From: Aquilutibacter rugosus
GTDB lineage: Bacteria > Pseudomonadota > Gammaproteobacteria > Xanthomonadales > Xanthomonadaceae
Direction of reading: 5' to 3'
NCBI RefSeq assembly: GCF_036541335.1
Contig: NZ_JAZHBO010000002.1
Coordinates: 930,001 to 994,000, forward strand
Length of the DNA stretch: 64,000 nucleotides
The notes under the pieces were generated by a model, which saw only the letters and a program-made list of their open reading frames with translations, made no database searches and was not told the origin of the DNA. A program made the translations under genes and the position numbers. Numbering within the stretch: the first letter of the stretch is position 1; each line of letters starts with the position of its first letter. Shown one piece after another: positions 26,286 to 36,666 of the stretch.

Positions 26286-26932
26286 ACTAATTGCAGCTCC
26301 AGAGCCTTCAGGACGGCCCGAGTCCGGTCCCGAACCCCCAGCTTGGACAGGATATTGGAGACGTGATTCTTGATCGTTCCCTCGGCCACGCCAAGCGAAT
26401 TAGCGATCTCCTTATTGGAAAAACCGCCCGCCATTAGCCGCAGGATTTCCGTTTCCCGTTCGGTCAGCGGATCGGGCTGCTCCAAAGACACGAAATTGTT
26501 GTTGAGCTGCTCCAAACCCGACATCAGACGCTGAGTCAGCGCAGGCTGCATCAGCGATCCACCGGCGTTGACGGTCTCAATGGCCTCGACCAACTGCTCC
26601 AGCGACACGTCCTTCAGCAAGTAGCCCTTGGCACCGGCACGGATACCGGCCAGTACCAGCTGATCGTCATCAAACGTGGTGAGGATGATGGTTGGCGGCA
26701 AGTTGCCCGCGGCAGCCATGGACTGCACCGCTTCGAGCCCGGACATTACCGGCATGCGCATGTCCATCAACACCACATCGGGCTGCGCTAAGGGAATCGT
26801 CTCCAGCGCCTGTTTGCCGTCAGTGGCCTCGCCTACGACTTCGATGCGGTCACTCAGCCCCAGCAGTGAACGCACGCCTTGTCGCACTAGGGTTTGATCA
26901 TCAACCAGAAATACACGAATACGGTTAGTCAT
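26282..26932 (-). CDS. NarL/LuxR-family response regulator
   Basis: 216 residues. The receiver domain has acidic D11/D12, phospho-acceptor D57 (VVLMDMRMPVMSG), a switch threonine in IILTTFDDD and the lysine in GAKGYLLKD. The C-terminal LuxR helix-turn-helix is LTEREILRLMAGGFSNKEIA plus GTIKNHVSNILSKL. It starts 13 bases after its cognate DesK-like kinase, with AGGTGG as Shine-Dalgarno. Such pairs often control membrane or envelope functions. Regulated genes are unknown; the SRPBCC and glycosylase genes downstream may be cotranscribed. Confidence 0.9.
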   Translation of the reverse strand: MTNRIRVFLVDDQTLVRQGVRSLLGLSDRIEVVGEATDGKQALETIPLAQPDVVLMDMRMPVMSGLEAVQSMAAAGNLPPTIILTTFDDDQLVLAGIRAGAKGYLLKDVSLEQLVEAIETVNAGGSLMQPALTQRLMSGLEQLNNNFVSLEQPDPLTERETEILRLMAGGFSNKEIANSLGVAEGTIKNHVSNILSKLGVRDRTRAVLKALELQLV

Positions 26933-26945
26933 AGTGCCACCTCGC

Positions 26946-28124
26946 TCAGGGGTCAATCAGGTTAGCAGTCTGGGCCAGGGCGACCCGTCTGTCTTCGTGT
27001 AGCGGAACATGGAGCAGAACGCGGAAACCGCGCCCGGGCTCGGTCTGGATGCGTACATCGCCACCGATCTGATGCAGGCGCTCCTGCATACCGGACAGTC
27101 CGTTGCCGGCAATCCAGCGATCGGCACCGCGGCCGTCATCGTGCGCATCGAGTTCGACCTTGCCTTCGACAGCGCGAACCTGGATGTGCAGATGGCGCGC
27201 CTGCGAATGGCGCACCGCATTGGTGATGATCTCCTGTGTGCAGCGTAACAGCACATGCGCACGCGCCGGATCGTCCATCACCAAAGGTTCGCGAATATCC
27301 CAGTGAATCTGGATGCCGGGCACGTTATCGCCTAGCGGTCGCAGCGACTGCCCTACGTTCATCGCGCCGGTCTCACGCAGTTGCGAGACCACTTCGCGCA
27401 CATCGGTCAGCAGCAGCTTGGCCAGCGTGTGGGCCTGGGTGATGTGGTGCTTGGGGGCGCCTTCGGCAAGATGGCCTGCCACCTCTAAATTGAGACTCAA
27501 CGCGGTCAGGTGGTGACCGAGCAAATCGTGCAGTTCACGACTGATGCGAGTACGTTCGGTCATGCGGGTGGATTCGGCGAGCAGTAAGCGCGTGCCCCGC
27601 AGTTCGGCATTCAGGCGGCGCTGTTCATCGCGTGCTTGCGCCTGCTGTCGCGCTACGAAACCGGTAGCGAACACGAACAGACAGAAACCGCCGTACAGAC
27701 TCGACTGCATCAGCGCATCAGACCACGAGTAATTCATGGATCGAAACACCGGAATAAAGGCCAGGTTGCTGCAGATCACCCATAGGATGCCCAGGGTTGG
27801 CGTCAGCAGCCAGGCAAACACCGAGGCGGCCACCATCAGCAGGATCGACCCCAGTCCGCTACCGGAGAAAAACCCGAAACCGAGCGCACTGGAGGTCATG
27901 ATGACCATCAGGATGTAATCGGCGACCCGAGTCTGTTTGCGACCCAGATTGCGCGTGCTGAGAAAATAACTCAGCCCGAAACTCAGATAGCAGATCCAGA
28001 TCCATTGCACATCGCGCTCACCGAACTCTTCGCGGCGAAGCAGGTCAAAGATCGGAAACCCCATCAGCGCCCATGTAAACAGGCCGGAATAGCGCAATAG
28101 ACGGATGTGGTTGAAGCGGGTCAT
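26946..28124 (-). CDS. DesK/NarX-type sensor histidine kinase
   Basis: 392 residues. The N-terminal half carries about five to six membrane helices (between residues 9 and 155) and no extracellular domain. A coiled-coil linker leads to the HisKA_3 domain with the phosphorylated His in RISRELHDLLGHHLTALSLN, then the ATPase domain with IITNAVRHSQA, DDGRG and GNGLSGMQERLHQIGG. This layout matches DesK-like thermosensor kinases. ATG 28124 is preferred to the in-frame upstream codon at 28145. It pairs with the downstream regulator and diverges from an acetyltransferase gene. Confidence 0.88.
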   Translation of the reverse strand: MTRFNHIRLLRYSGLFTWALMGFPIFDLLRREEFGERDVQWIWICYLSFGLSYFLSTRNLGRKQTRVADYILMVIMTSSALGFGFFSGSGLGSILLMVAASVFAWLLTPTLGILWVICSNLAFIPVFRSMNYSWSDALMQSSLYGGFCLFVFATGFVARQQAQARDEQRRLNAELRGTRLLLAESTRMTERTRISRELHDLLGHHLTALSLNLEVAGHLAEGAPKHHITQAHTLAKLLLTDVREVVSQLRETGAMNVGQSLRPLGDNVPGIQIHWDIREPLVMDDPARAHVLLRCTQEIITNAVRHSQARHLHIQVRAVEGKVELDAHDDGRGADRWIAGNGLSGMQERLHQIGGDVRIQTEPGRGFRVLLHVPLHEDRRVALAQTANLIDP

Positions 28125-28217
28125 GGTGAGTCCATCGTACGGCATCGCACGAACCCTGCCATGCCCCTTTGGTCATGGGTGCGGCCGAGCCCGGTTCGAG
28201 TCGCCGCAGGCGCCATG

Positions 28218-28226
28218 TGGCATAAT
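28218..28226 (+). promoter_or_regulatory. Extended -10 promoter element before the acetyltransferase
   Basis: TGG followed by CATAAT (28221-28226) is an extended -10, about 46 bases before the start codon at 28273. The -35 is poor, as is common with extended -10 promoters. Confidence 0.4.
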
Positions 28227-28272
28227 TTCAAACGGTGGCTCACCCACCGGCGACAGGCTTTTGGAGCGATAT

Positions 28273-28839
28273 ATGGCGGTACAAATCCGGGACGTTCGCG
28301 AACAGGATCTCGATGCGGTACTGGCTGTCAACAACACCGCCGGCCCTTCGATCATTCCTCTGGAGGCGCAACGCCTGCGCCATCTGTTCGACACCGCCGA
28401 ATACTTCCGCGTCGCCGAGATCGAGGGCGTCCTGCACGGTTTCATCATCGGTTTCGGCTCCGGGGCCGCACACGATTCCTCCAATTTCCTGTGGTTCCGC
28501 CACCACTACCCCGAATTCTTCTATATTGACCGCATCGTAGTGGACAACGAAACGCGCGGCGGCGGCCTCGGCCGCATTCTCTACGCCGATGCGGAGAGTT
28601 ACGCCGAACCGCGCTACCCGCAGTTCGCCACCGAGGTCCTGATGGATGAGCTGGCAGACAAGGTCCTGCTGTTCCACGGCGGACTGGGATTCCGCGAAGT
28701 CGGCCAAACCGGCATGGACAATGCCAAGTTGCGGGTTTCGATGCTAATGAAGCCTCTGTATAGTTACGATTGGATCCGCAATACGTATGGCAGCAAACTG
28801 CCTGACGTCGAGTGGATCCAGCACCCCCGCGCGGTCTGA
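28273..28839 (+). CDS. GNAT-family N-acetyltransferase
   Basis: 188 residues. The N-terminus VQIRDVREQDLDAVLAVNN and the acetyl-CoA-binding segment IDRIVVDNETRGGGLGRILYADAE (R/Q-x-x-G-x-G/A motif) define the GNAT fold. The substrate is not evident. ATG 28273 has GGAG six bases upstream. It ends 30 bases before minC, so some readthrough into the min operon is possible. Confidence 0.85.
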   Translation: MAVQIRDVREQDLDAVLAVNNTAGPSIIPLEAQRLRHLFDTAEYFRVAEIEGVLHGFIIGFGSGAAHDSSNFLWFRHHYPEFFYIDRIVVDNETRGGGLGRILYADAESYAEPRYPQFATEVLMDELADKVLLFHGGLGFREVGQTGMDNAKLRVSMLMKPLYSYDWIRNTYGSKLPDVEWIQHPRAV

Positions 28840-28869
28840 GCCGCCAGCCCCTTTCTCTTTAGATTCTCG

Positions 28870-29640
28870 ATGTCCGCCACTCCTAATTACGAACTCGCCG
28901 GTGAACTGAAAATTGGTCAGGTCGGCATCGCCAACCTCCGCATCCAGACGCTTGATATCGCCAGGCTGCAGGCCGAGATGGACGATCGCGTCAAACGCGC
29001 GCCCAATCTGTTCGGTCACGCCGCCATCGTGCTGGATTTTGGCGCTCTGTCCGAAGTGCCCACGGTCGCTCAAGCGCAGCAGCTAATTGATGCATTGCGC
29101 GCTGCCGGCACCCTGCCGGTGGCTGTGGCTTACGGGTCCTCGGCCACCGAACAACTGGCCCGCGCCCTGAATCTCCCGATTCTGGCCAAATTTCGCGAAT
29201 CCTTCGATCCGAGCCGCGCCGGCGGCGCTGCAACTGCGGCCTCGGCTCCGGTCCCGGCTGCTGCCCCCGCAGCGGCTGCCGCGCCGGCGCCCGCAGCACC
29301 TTCGAACGATCAACCGGGCCAGATCCACGCCACACCGATCCGCTCCGGACAGCAGATCTACGCGGCCGGTAAGGATCTCACCGTACTGACTTCGGTCGGT
29401 GCCGGCGCCGAAGTGATCAGCGACGGCTCCATCCATATCTACGGCCCATTGCGCGGCCGTGCCATTGCCGGAGCTCAAGGTAACGAAAATGCGCGCATTT
29501 TCTGCCGCGAGTTCGATGCGGAGCTGGTCTCCATTGCCGGCAACTACAAGGTACTCGAAGAGGTGCCGCAGGACATGCGCGGGCGGCCCGTCCAAATTTG
29601 GCTGCAGGACGGCCAGCTTAAGTTTGCGGTTATCGAATAA
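28870..29640 (+). CDS. minC: Septum site-determining protein MinC
   Basis: 256 residues. The N-terminal FtsZ-inhibitory domain (about 5-110) is joined by an Ala/Pro-rich linker (about 117-142) to the C-terminal beta-helical domain with GQQIYAAGKDLTVLTSVGAG and IHIYGPLRGRAIAG, which binds MinD. MinC with MinD stops FtsZ assembly at cell poles. No Shine-Dalgarno sequence is visible; TTTAGA or TAGATT lies 4-6 bases before the ATG, so a leaderless mRNA is conceivable. Confidence 0.95.
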   Translation: MSATPNYELAGELKIGQVGIANLRIQTLDIARLQAEMDDRVKRAPNLFGHAAIVLDFGALSEVPTVAQAQQLIDALRAAGTLPVAVAYGSSATEQLARALNLPILAKFRESFDPSRAGGAATAASAPVPAAAPAAAAAPAPAAPSNDQPGQIHATPIRSGQQIYAAGKDLTVLTSVGAGAEVISDGSIHIYGPLRGRAIAGAQGNENARIFCREFDAELVSIAGNYKVLEEVPQDMRGRPVQIWLQDGQLKFAVIE

Positions 29641-29691
29641 ACTGCAAGCTGCAACCCATAACCATATCGCCAGAAGGCGGAGGACTTAGTT

Positions 29692-30501
29692 TTGACGGAA
29701 ATTATCGTAGTGACATCGGGCAAGGGCGGCGTCGGCAAGACTACGTCCAGCGCCAGCATCGCCACCGGCCTTGCTCGCCGCGGCCACAAAGTTGCAGTCA
29801 TTGACTTCGACGTCGGCTTGCGCAATCTCGACCTGATCATGGGCTGCGAACGCCGCGTCGTGTATGACTTCGTCAACGTCGTCAACAAGGAAGCCGGTCT
29901 CAAGCAGGCGCTGATCAAAGACAAACGCTACGACAACCTCTATATCCTGGCGGCTTCGCAGACGCGCGATAAGGATGCGCTGTCGCAAGATGGCGTGGAA
30001 CGCGTCCTCAACGAGATCAAGGCCGAAGGCTTTGATTACATCGTTTGCGATTCGCCGGCCGGTATCGAAAAGGGCGCAACGCTCGCCATGTACTTCGCCG
30101 ACCAGGCGGTAGTCGTGGTCAATCCCGAAGTGTCCTCGGTCCGAGACTCCGATCGCGTACTGGGCCTGTTGGCATCCAAGACGCGTAAGGCCGAACAGGG
30201 CGAACGCATGAAGGAGCACCTGTTGCTGACGCGCTACTCGCCTTCGCGCGTGGCCGCCGGTGAAATGCTGAGCATCGCCGACGTCGAGGAAATCCTTGGC
30301 CTCAAGGCTATTGGTGTGATCCCCGAATCGCAGGATGTGCTGTCTGCCTCCAACAGCGGCGAACCGGTCATCACCAACACCGCTTCGGATGCCGCGCAGG
30401 CGTATGACGATGCCGTCGCCCGCATTCTGGGTGAACAGCGTCCGATGCGCTTTACGCAAGCCGAGAAAAAGGGCTTCTTCACCAAGCTGTTCGGAGGATA
30501 A
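29692..30501 (+). CDS. minD: Septum site-determining ATPase MinD
   Basis: 269 residues. ParA/MinD ATPase with deviant Walker A GKGGVGKTT near the N-terminus, switch I/II segments DFDVGLRNLDLIMGCERR and CDSPAGIEKGA, and the C-terminal amphipathic membrane-targeting helix ending KKGFFTKLFGG. It recruits MinC to the membrane and oscillates under MinE. The start is TTG at 29692, supported by a strong GGAGGA (29678-29683) eight bases upstream and by the canonical N-terminus TEIIVVTSGKGG. Confidence 0.97.
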   Translation: MTEIIVVTSGKGGVGKTTSSASIATGLARRGHKVAVIDFDVGLRNLDLIMGCERRVVYDFVNVVNKEAGLKQALIKDKRYDNLYILAASQTRDKDALSQDGVERVLNEIKAEGFDYIVCDSPAGIEKGATLAMYFADQAVVVVNPEVSSVRDSDRVLGLLASKTRKAEQGERMKEHLLLTRYSPSRVAAGEMLSIADVEEILGLKAIGVIPESQDVLSASNSGEPVITNTASDAAQAYDDAVARILGEQRPMRFTQAEKKGFFTKLFGG

Positions 30502-30504
30502 GCC

Positions 30505-30756
30505 ATGGGCATGTTCGATTTTCTGAAACGGGACCGCAGCACCGCCGAGACGGCCAAGAACCGCCTGCAAGTGCTGATTGCGCAGTCGCGCCAGTCCGCC
30601 AACGAGCCCGACTATTTGCCGATCCTGCGCCAGGAACTGCTGGCAGTGATCAAGAAATACGTCAAGGGCGTTGATGACGGTGCGGTCAACGTGGCCATGC
30701 AAAAAGACGGTTCGCTCGACGTCCTCGACATCCGCGTCGACTTGCCGGAATCCTAA
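30505..30756 (+). CDS. minE: Cell division topological specificity factor MinE
   Basis: 83 residues, the usual MinE length. The N-terminal membrane and MinD-contact region GMFDFLKRDRSTAETAKNRL is followed by the dimerisation domain with DYLPILRQELLAVIKKYV. MinE stimulates MinD ATPase activity and drives pole-to-pole oscillation. GGAGGA lies six bases before the ATG, at the end of minD. A terminator follows. Confidence 0.96.
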   Translation: MGMFDFLKRDRSTAETAKNRLQVLIAQSRQSANEPDYLPILRQELLAVIKKYVKGVDDGAVNVAMQKDGSLDVLDIRVDLPES

Positions 30757-30776
30757 GCATCCCAGCTGGCTCAGTC

Positions 30777-30815
30777 ACGGGCGCGGCTCATTACGGACCG
30801 CGCCCGTTTTCTTTT
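30777..30815 (+). terminator. Intrinsic terminator after minE
   Basis: ACGGGCGCGG (30777-30786) pairs perfectly with CCGCGCCCGT (30798-30807) over an 11-base loop, followed by TTTTCTTTT. Confidence 0.85.
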
Positions 30816-30822
30816 GTTCCTC

Positions 30823-31302
30823 ATGATTTCAGTTCGCGACATTGATCTTGAACAGGCACGGCAACTGCTGGCCCGCTACGGTCTGCAGCTGGAGTCCGTG
30901 GCCGAAGGCCAAGCCATCCCGGGCAGCTACTGGGGTGATGCCGAAGCCGGGCTCATCGGCACCCGCGTTTACGCGCGCGCTGACACACCGGTGCATTCGA
31001 TACTGCACGAAGCGTGTCATCTCATCGTGCTGCCCGATGACGAAGCACGTGCGGCCGTGCACACCAATGCCACCGATTCGGTCGAAGAAGAAAATGCAGT
31101 CTGTGTTCTGCAGATCCTGCTAGCCGAACAGTTGGATGGCGTCACACGCGATGCCGCACTCACCGATATGGACGCCTGGGGCTACACGTTCCGGCTCGGA
31201 AGCGCCAAGGCCTACTTTGAATCCGATGCCGATGACAGCTGGCAATGGCTGCAGGATCGCGGGCTAGTCAGTCGCGATCGGAGTCTCATTCTGCCGACCT
31301 AA
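30823..31302 (+). CDS. Small HExxH protein, putative zinc metallopeptidase
   Basis: 159 residues, no signal peptide. A single HExxH motif occurs in HSILHEACHLIVL (about 64-76), and an acidic helix DSVEEENAVCVLQILL about 20 residues later could supply the third zinc ligand. This would be a minimal gluzincin-like layout. The rest is unfamiliar. It may equally be an ImmA-like or inactive metal-binding protein. ATG 30823 lies just after the minE terminator tract, so how it is transcribed is unclear; the in-frame TTG 30814 lies within the T-run. Confidence 0.6.
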   Translation: MISVRDIDLEQARQLLARYGLQLESVAEGQAIPGSYWGDAEAGLIGTRVYARADTPVHSILHEACHLIVLPDDEARAAVHTNATDSVEEENAVCVLQILLAEQLDGVTRDAALTDMDAWGYTFRLGSAKAYFESDADDSWQWLQDRGLVSRDRSLILPT

Positions 31303-31371
31303 TCGCAGTGCAACATAACGCGAATGCGCTAAAGTGGAGCGAGATCTTCCTAATACCAAGGTGTTTGCTCC

Positions 31372-33429
31372 GTGAAATGGTCCCGCACGATGTTGGCTAC
31401 GGCCCTCTCCACTGCTCTTCTGTCTGTCGGCCTGGCCGGCTGCGAACGCGTCCAGTCTGCAGACGAAAAAACGGCTGCCGGCGCCGCCATCGCCGAAACC
31501 GCGCCTGAAGGCGAAACCGCCGATCAGTTCGTCGCACGTCTCGATAAGGAAATGCGCGAGATTTATCTCGAACAGAATTACGCGCAATGGACGGCTTCGA
31601 CCAACATCAACGGCGATACCGAGTTTCTTGCAGCCAAGGCCAATGAGCGTGGCTTACTGCAGTTGAACCGCTGGATTGAACAGGCCAAAAAATACGAAGG
31701 CCAGAACCTCAAGCCTGAGACCGCCCGCGCGCTCAAGCTGCTCAAGCTGATGACCTCCATGCCGGCGCCTAAGGATCCGGCCAAGGTTTCCGAGCTGACC
31801 AAAATCGTTGCCAAGCTCGAAGGCGCTTACGGTGCCGGCAAGTACTGCAAGGACGGCGACACCACCAACTGCCGTGAACTGGGCGATCTCGAAGACGTAC
31901 TGCGCAGCAATCGCAATTACGACGAGCAGCTCGATGCCATGAACGGCTGGTACGCGACGTCCGTGCCTTCGAAAAAGGATTACACGCGCTTTGTCGAACT
32001 GGTGAACGAGGGCGCCAAGGAAATGGGCTTTGCCGACGCCGGTGAAATGTGGCGTTCGGGTTATGACATGCCCGCCAACGAAGTCGGTCCCGAAGTGGAT
32101 CGTCTGTGGGCACAGCTCAAGCCGATGTACGAACAGCTGCACTGCTACGTCGGTGCCAAGCTCGATGAAAAATACGGCAAGGACAAGGGTCACACAGCAG
32201 GCGGGATGCTGCCTGCACATCTCACCGGCAACATGTGGCAACAGGACTGGGGTAACTTGTGGGATATCGCTGCGCCCTATCCCAATGCCTCGCCGCTGGA
32301 TATCAATGGCGCGCTCAAAGCGATCGAAGACCGCAACATTGCGGACGCTTTGGTCAAAGCCGGCGGTTCCGCACCGGATTCGCAGAACGACGCCTTCCAG
32401 GCCGGCAAGCTGACCACCGCCAAGCAAATGTTCGAACGTGCGGAGAATTTCTACACCTCGCTGGGTCAGCCCAAATTGCCTGCATCATTCTGGGAAAAAA
32501 CGCAGTTCATCAAGCCGCGTGATCGCGATGTGGTTTGCCACGCCAGCGCCTGGGATCTCGACATGAAGGGCGACGTGCGCATCAAGATGTGCACCAAGGC
32601 CAACGAGGAAGACTTCACCACTATCTATCACGAGCTGGGTCACATCTATTACGACCTGAACTACAACCCGCAACCGGCCTACTTCCAGAACGGCGCCAAC
32701 GATGGCTTCCACGAGGCCATTGGCGACACCATGGTTCTGGCCATGACGCCCAAGTACCTGAACTCGATCGGCTTGGTCGGCGCACAAACCGAATCGCAGG
32801 AGTCGCTGATCAATTCGCAAATGCGTATGGCATTGGCCAAGGTCGCCTTCGTGCCGTTCGGACTGATGATCGACAAGTGGCGCTGGGGCGTGTTCGATGG
32901 CTCGATCAAGCCCGCCGAATACAACAGCGCCTGGTGGAAGCTGAAGGCCGAATATCAGGGTGTCGCGCCGGTTGCTGCACGTGGCGAGGAGTTCTTCGAC
33001 GCGGGTGCCAAGTACCACGTGCCGGCCAACACACCGTACCTGCGCTACTTCATGGCACATGTGCTGCAGTTCCAGTTTTACAAGGCCATGTGTGATGCCT
33101 CGGGCTACACCGGCCCGCTGAATGAGTGCTCGTTCTACGGCAACGCAGCTGCAGGCCAAAAGCTCACGACCATGCTGTCGCGCGGCGCCTCGCAACCGTG
33201 GCAACAGACGCTCAAGGAGATGACCGGCAGCGAGAAGCTCGATGCAGCCCCAATGGTCGAGTACTTCAAGCCGCTGAACGATTGGCTGAAGACTCAGAAT
33301 GCGGGTCGCAGCTGCGGCTGGACGGCTGCGGGCACCGGCGCTCCGGCAGCACCTGCACCGGCGGCCGCTCCGGCGGCTCCAGCCGCGACACCGGCGCCGC
33401 AAGAGCCGGCCAAACCGGCCAATACCTGA
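31372..33429 (+). CDS. M2-family (ACE-like) peptidyl-dipeptidase lipoprotein
   Basis: 685 residues. The signal sequence has lipobox LAGCE, so the enzyme is probably anchored in the envelope. The zinc site HELGH lies near residue 420 in TTIYHELGHIYYDLNYN, with the third ligand in FHEAIGDTMV about 25 residues on. Conserved substrate-site segments KYHVPANTPYLRYF and FQFYKAMCDASG are present. Bacterial ACE homologues remove C-terminal dipeptides. The C-terminal ~35 residues are an Ala/Pro tail absent from most family members. Start is GTG 31372 with AAGGTG eight bases upstream. A strong terminator follows. Confidence 0.93.
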   Translation: MKWSRTMLATALSTALLSVGLAGCERVQSADEKTAAGAAIAETAPEGETADQFVARLDKEMREIYLEQNYAQWTASTNINGDTEFLAAKANERGLLQLNRWIEQAKKYEGQNLKPETARALKLLKLMTSMPAPKDPAKVSELTKIVAKLEGAYGAGKYCKDGDTTNCRELGDLEDVLRSNRNYDEQLDAMNGWYATSVPSKKDYTRFVELVNEGAKEMGFADAGEMWRSGYDMPANEVGPEVDRLWAQLKPMYEQLHCYVGAKLDEKYGKDKGHTAGGMLPAHLTGNMWQQDWGNLWDIAAPYPNASPLDINGALKAIEDRNIADALVKAGGSAPDSQNDAFQAGKLTTAKQMFERAENFYTSLGQPKLPASFWEKTQFIKPRDRDVVCHASAWDLDMKGDVRIKMCTKANEEDFTTIYHELGHIYYDLNYNPQPAYFQNGANDGFHEAIGDTMVLAMTPKYLNSIGLVGAQTESQESLINSQMRMALAKVAFVPFGLMIDKWRWGVFDGSIKPAEYNSAWWKLKAEYQGVAPVAARGEEFFDAGAKYHVPANTPYLRYFMAHVLQFQFYKAMCDASGYTGPLNECSFYGNAAAGQKLTTMLSRGASQPWQQTLKEMTGSEKLDAAPMVEYFKPLNDWLKTQNAGRSCGWTAAGTGAPAAPAPAAAPAAPAATPAPQEPAKPANT

Positions 33430-33435
33430 TCCGGC

Positions 33436-33468
33436 ACCGGGCCCCGCACTGCGGGGCCCGGTTCTTTT
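33436..33468 (+). terminator. Intrinsic terminator after the M2 peptidase
   Basis: CCGGGCCCCGC (33437-33447) pairs with GCGGGGCCCGG (33451-33461) over a three-base loop, followed by TTCTTTT. It separates the peptidase gene from the glycine riboswitch. Confidence 0.88.
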
Positions 33469-33502
33469 AGGGCACCGCTGCCGGGACGGCCTTTGGCCGT
33501 CG

Positions 33503-33508
33503 TATAAT
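33503..33508 (+). promoter_or_regulatory. -10 element of the gcvP promoter
   Basis: A consensus TATAAT at 33503-33508 lies about 20 bases before the first riboswitch aptamer. No good -35 is seen. Confidence 0.6.
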
Positions 33509-33514
33509 TACGAA

Positions 33515-33766
33515 ATCCCGCGGCAAATGGGAGAAGCGAGCACCGGCCCCGCCGACCGTTCGCTGCCAAAGGCGCAACCGCCCGTAATCGCTCAGGCCAA
33601 TGACCGTCTGCCGCGCACAACTCTGGAGAGATCGCGTCCCGAACGCGGCGCCGAAGGGGCAAGAGTCCGTCACCGTCAGGTACTGACTTCAAACTCTCAG
33701 GCAAAAGGACAGAGGGCCCGTCATGGCAATTGCCGTGGCTGGTCCTTTGCACCCTGAGAGCCGAGC
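33515..33766 (+). ncRNA. Tandem glycine riboswitch controlling gcvP
   Basis: Two glycine aptamers in series. Aptamer 1 (about 33528-33608) contains GGGAGAAGCGAG, TGCCAAAGGCGCAACCGCCC and CGCTCAGGCCAATGACCG. Aptamer 2 (about 33619-33714) contains CTGGAGAG, GCCGAAGGGGCAAG and CTCTCAGGCAAAAGGACAGAG. These are the hallmark conserved blocks of the class. Downstream, GTCCTTTGCACCCTGAGAG (33742-33760) is nearly complementary to CTCTCAGGCAAAAGGAC of aptamer 2 (33694-33710), and its GAGAG is the likely Shine-Dalgarno for the ATG at 33767. Glycine binding should keep the aptamer strand busy and free the ribosome site, an ON switch acting on translation. The fold is inferred, not calculated. Confidence 0.93.
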
Positions 33767-36607
<2,841 letters not shown>

Positions 36608-36632
36608 TCTAAGTGCGGCTGTAGCCACCAAC

Positions 36633-36662
36633 AAAAAACCCGGCCATTACGCCGGGTTTTTT
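36633..36662. terminator. Bidirectional terminator between gcvP and the prolyl hydroxylase operon
   Basis: AAAAAACCCGGC (36633-36644) pairs with GCCGGGTTTTTT (36651-36662) over a six-base loop; A- and T-runs serve both convergent genes. Confidence 0.92.
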
Positions 36663-36666
36663 GTAT

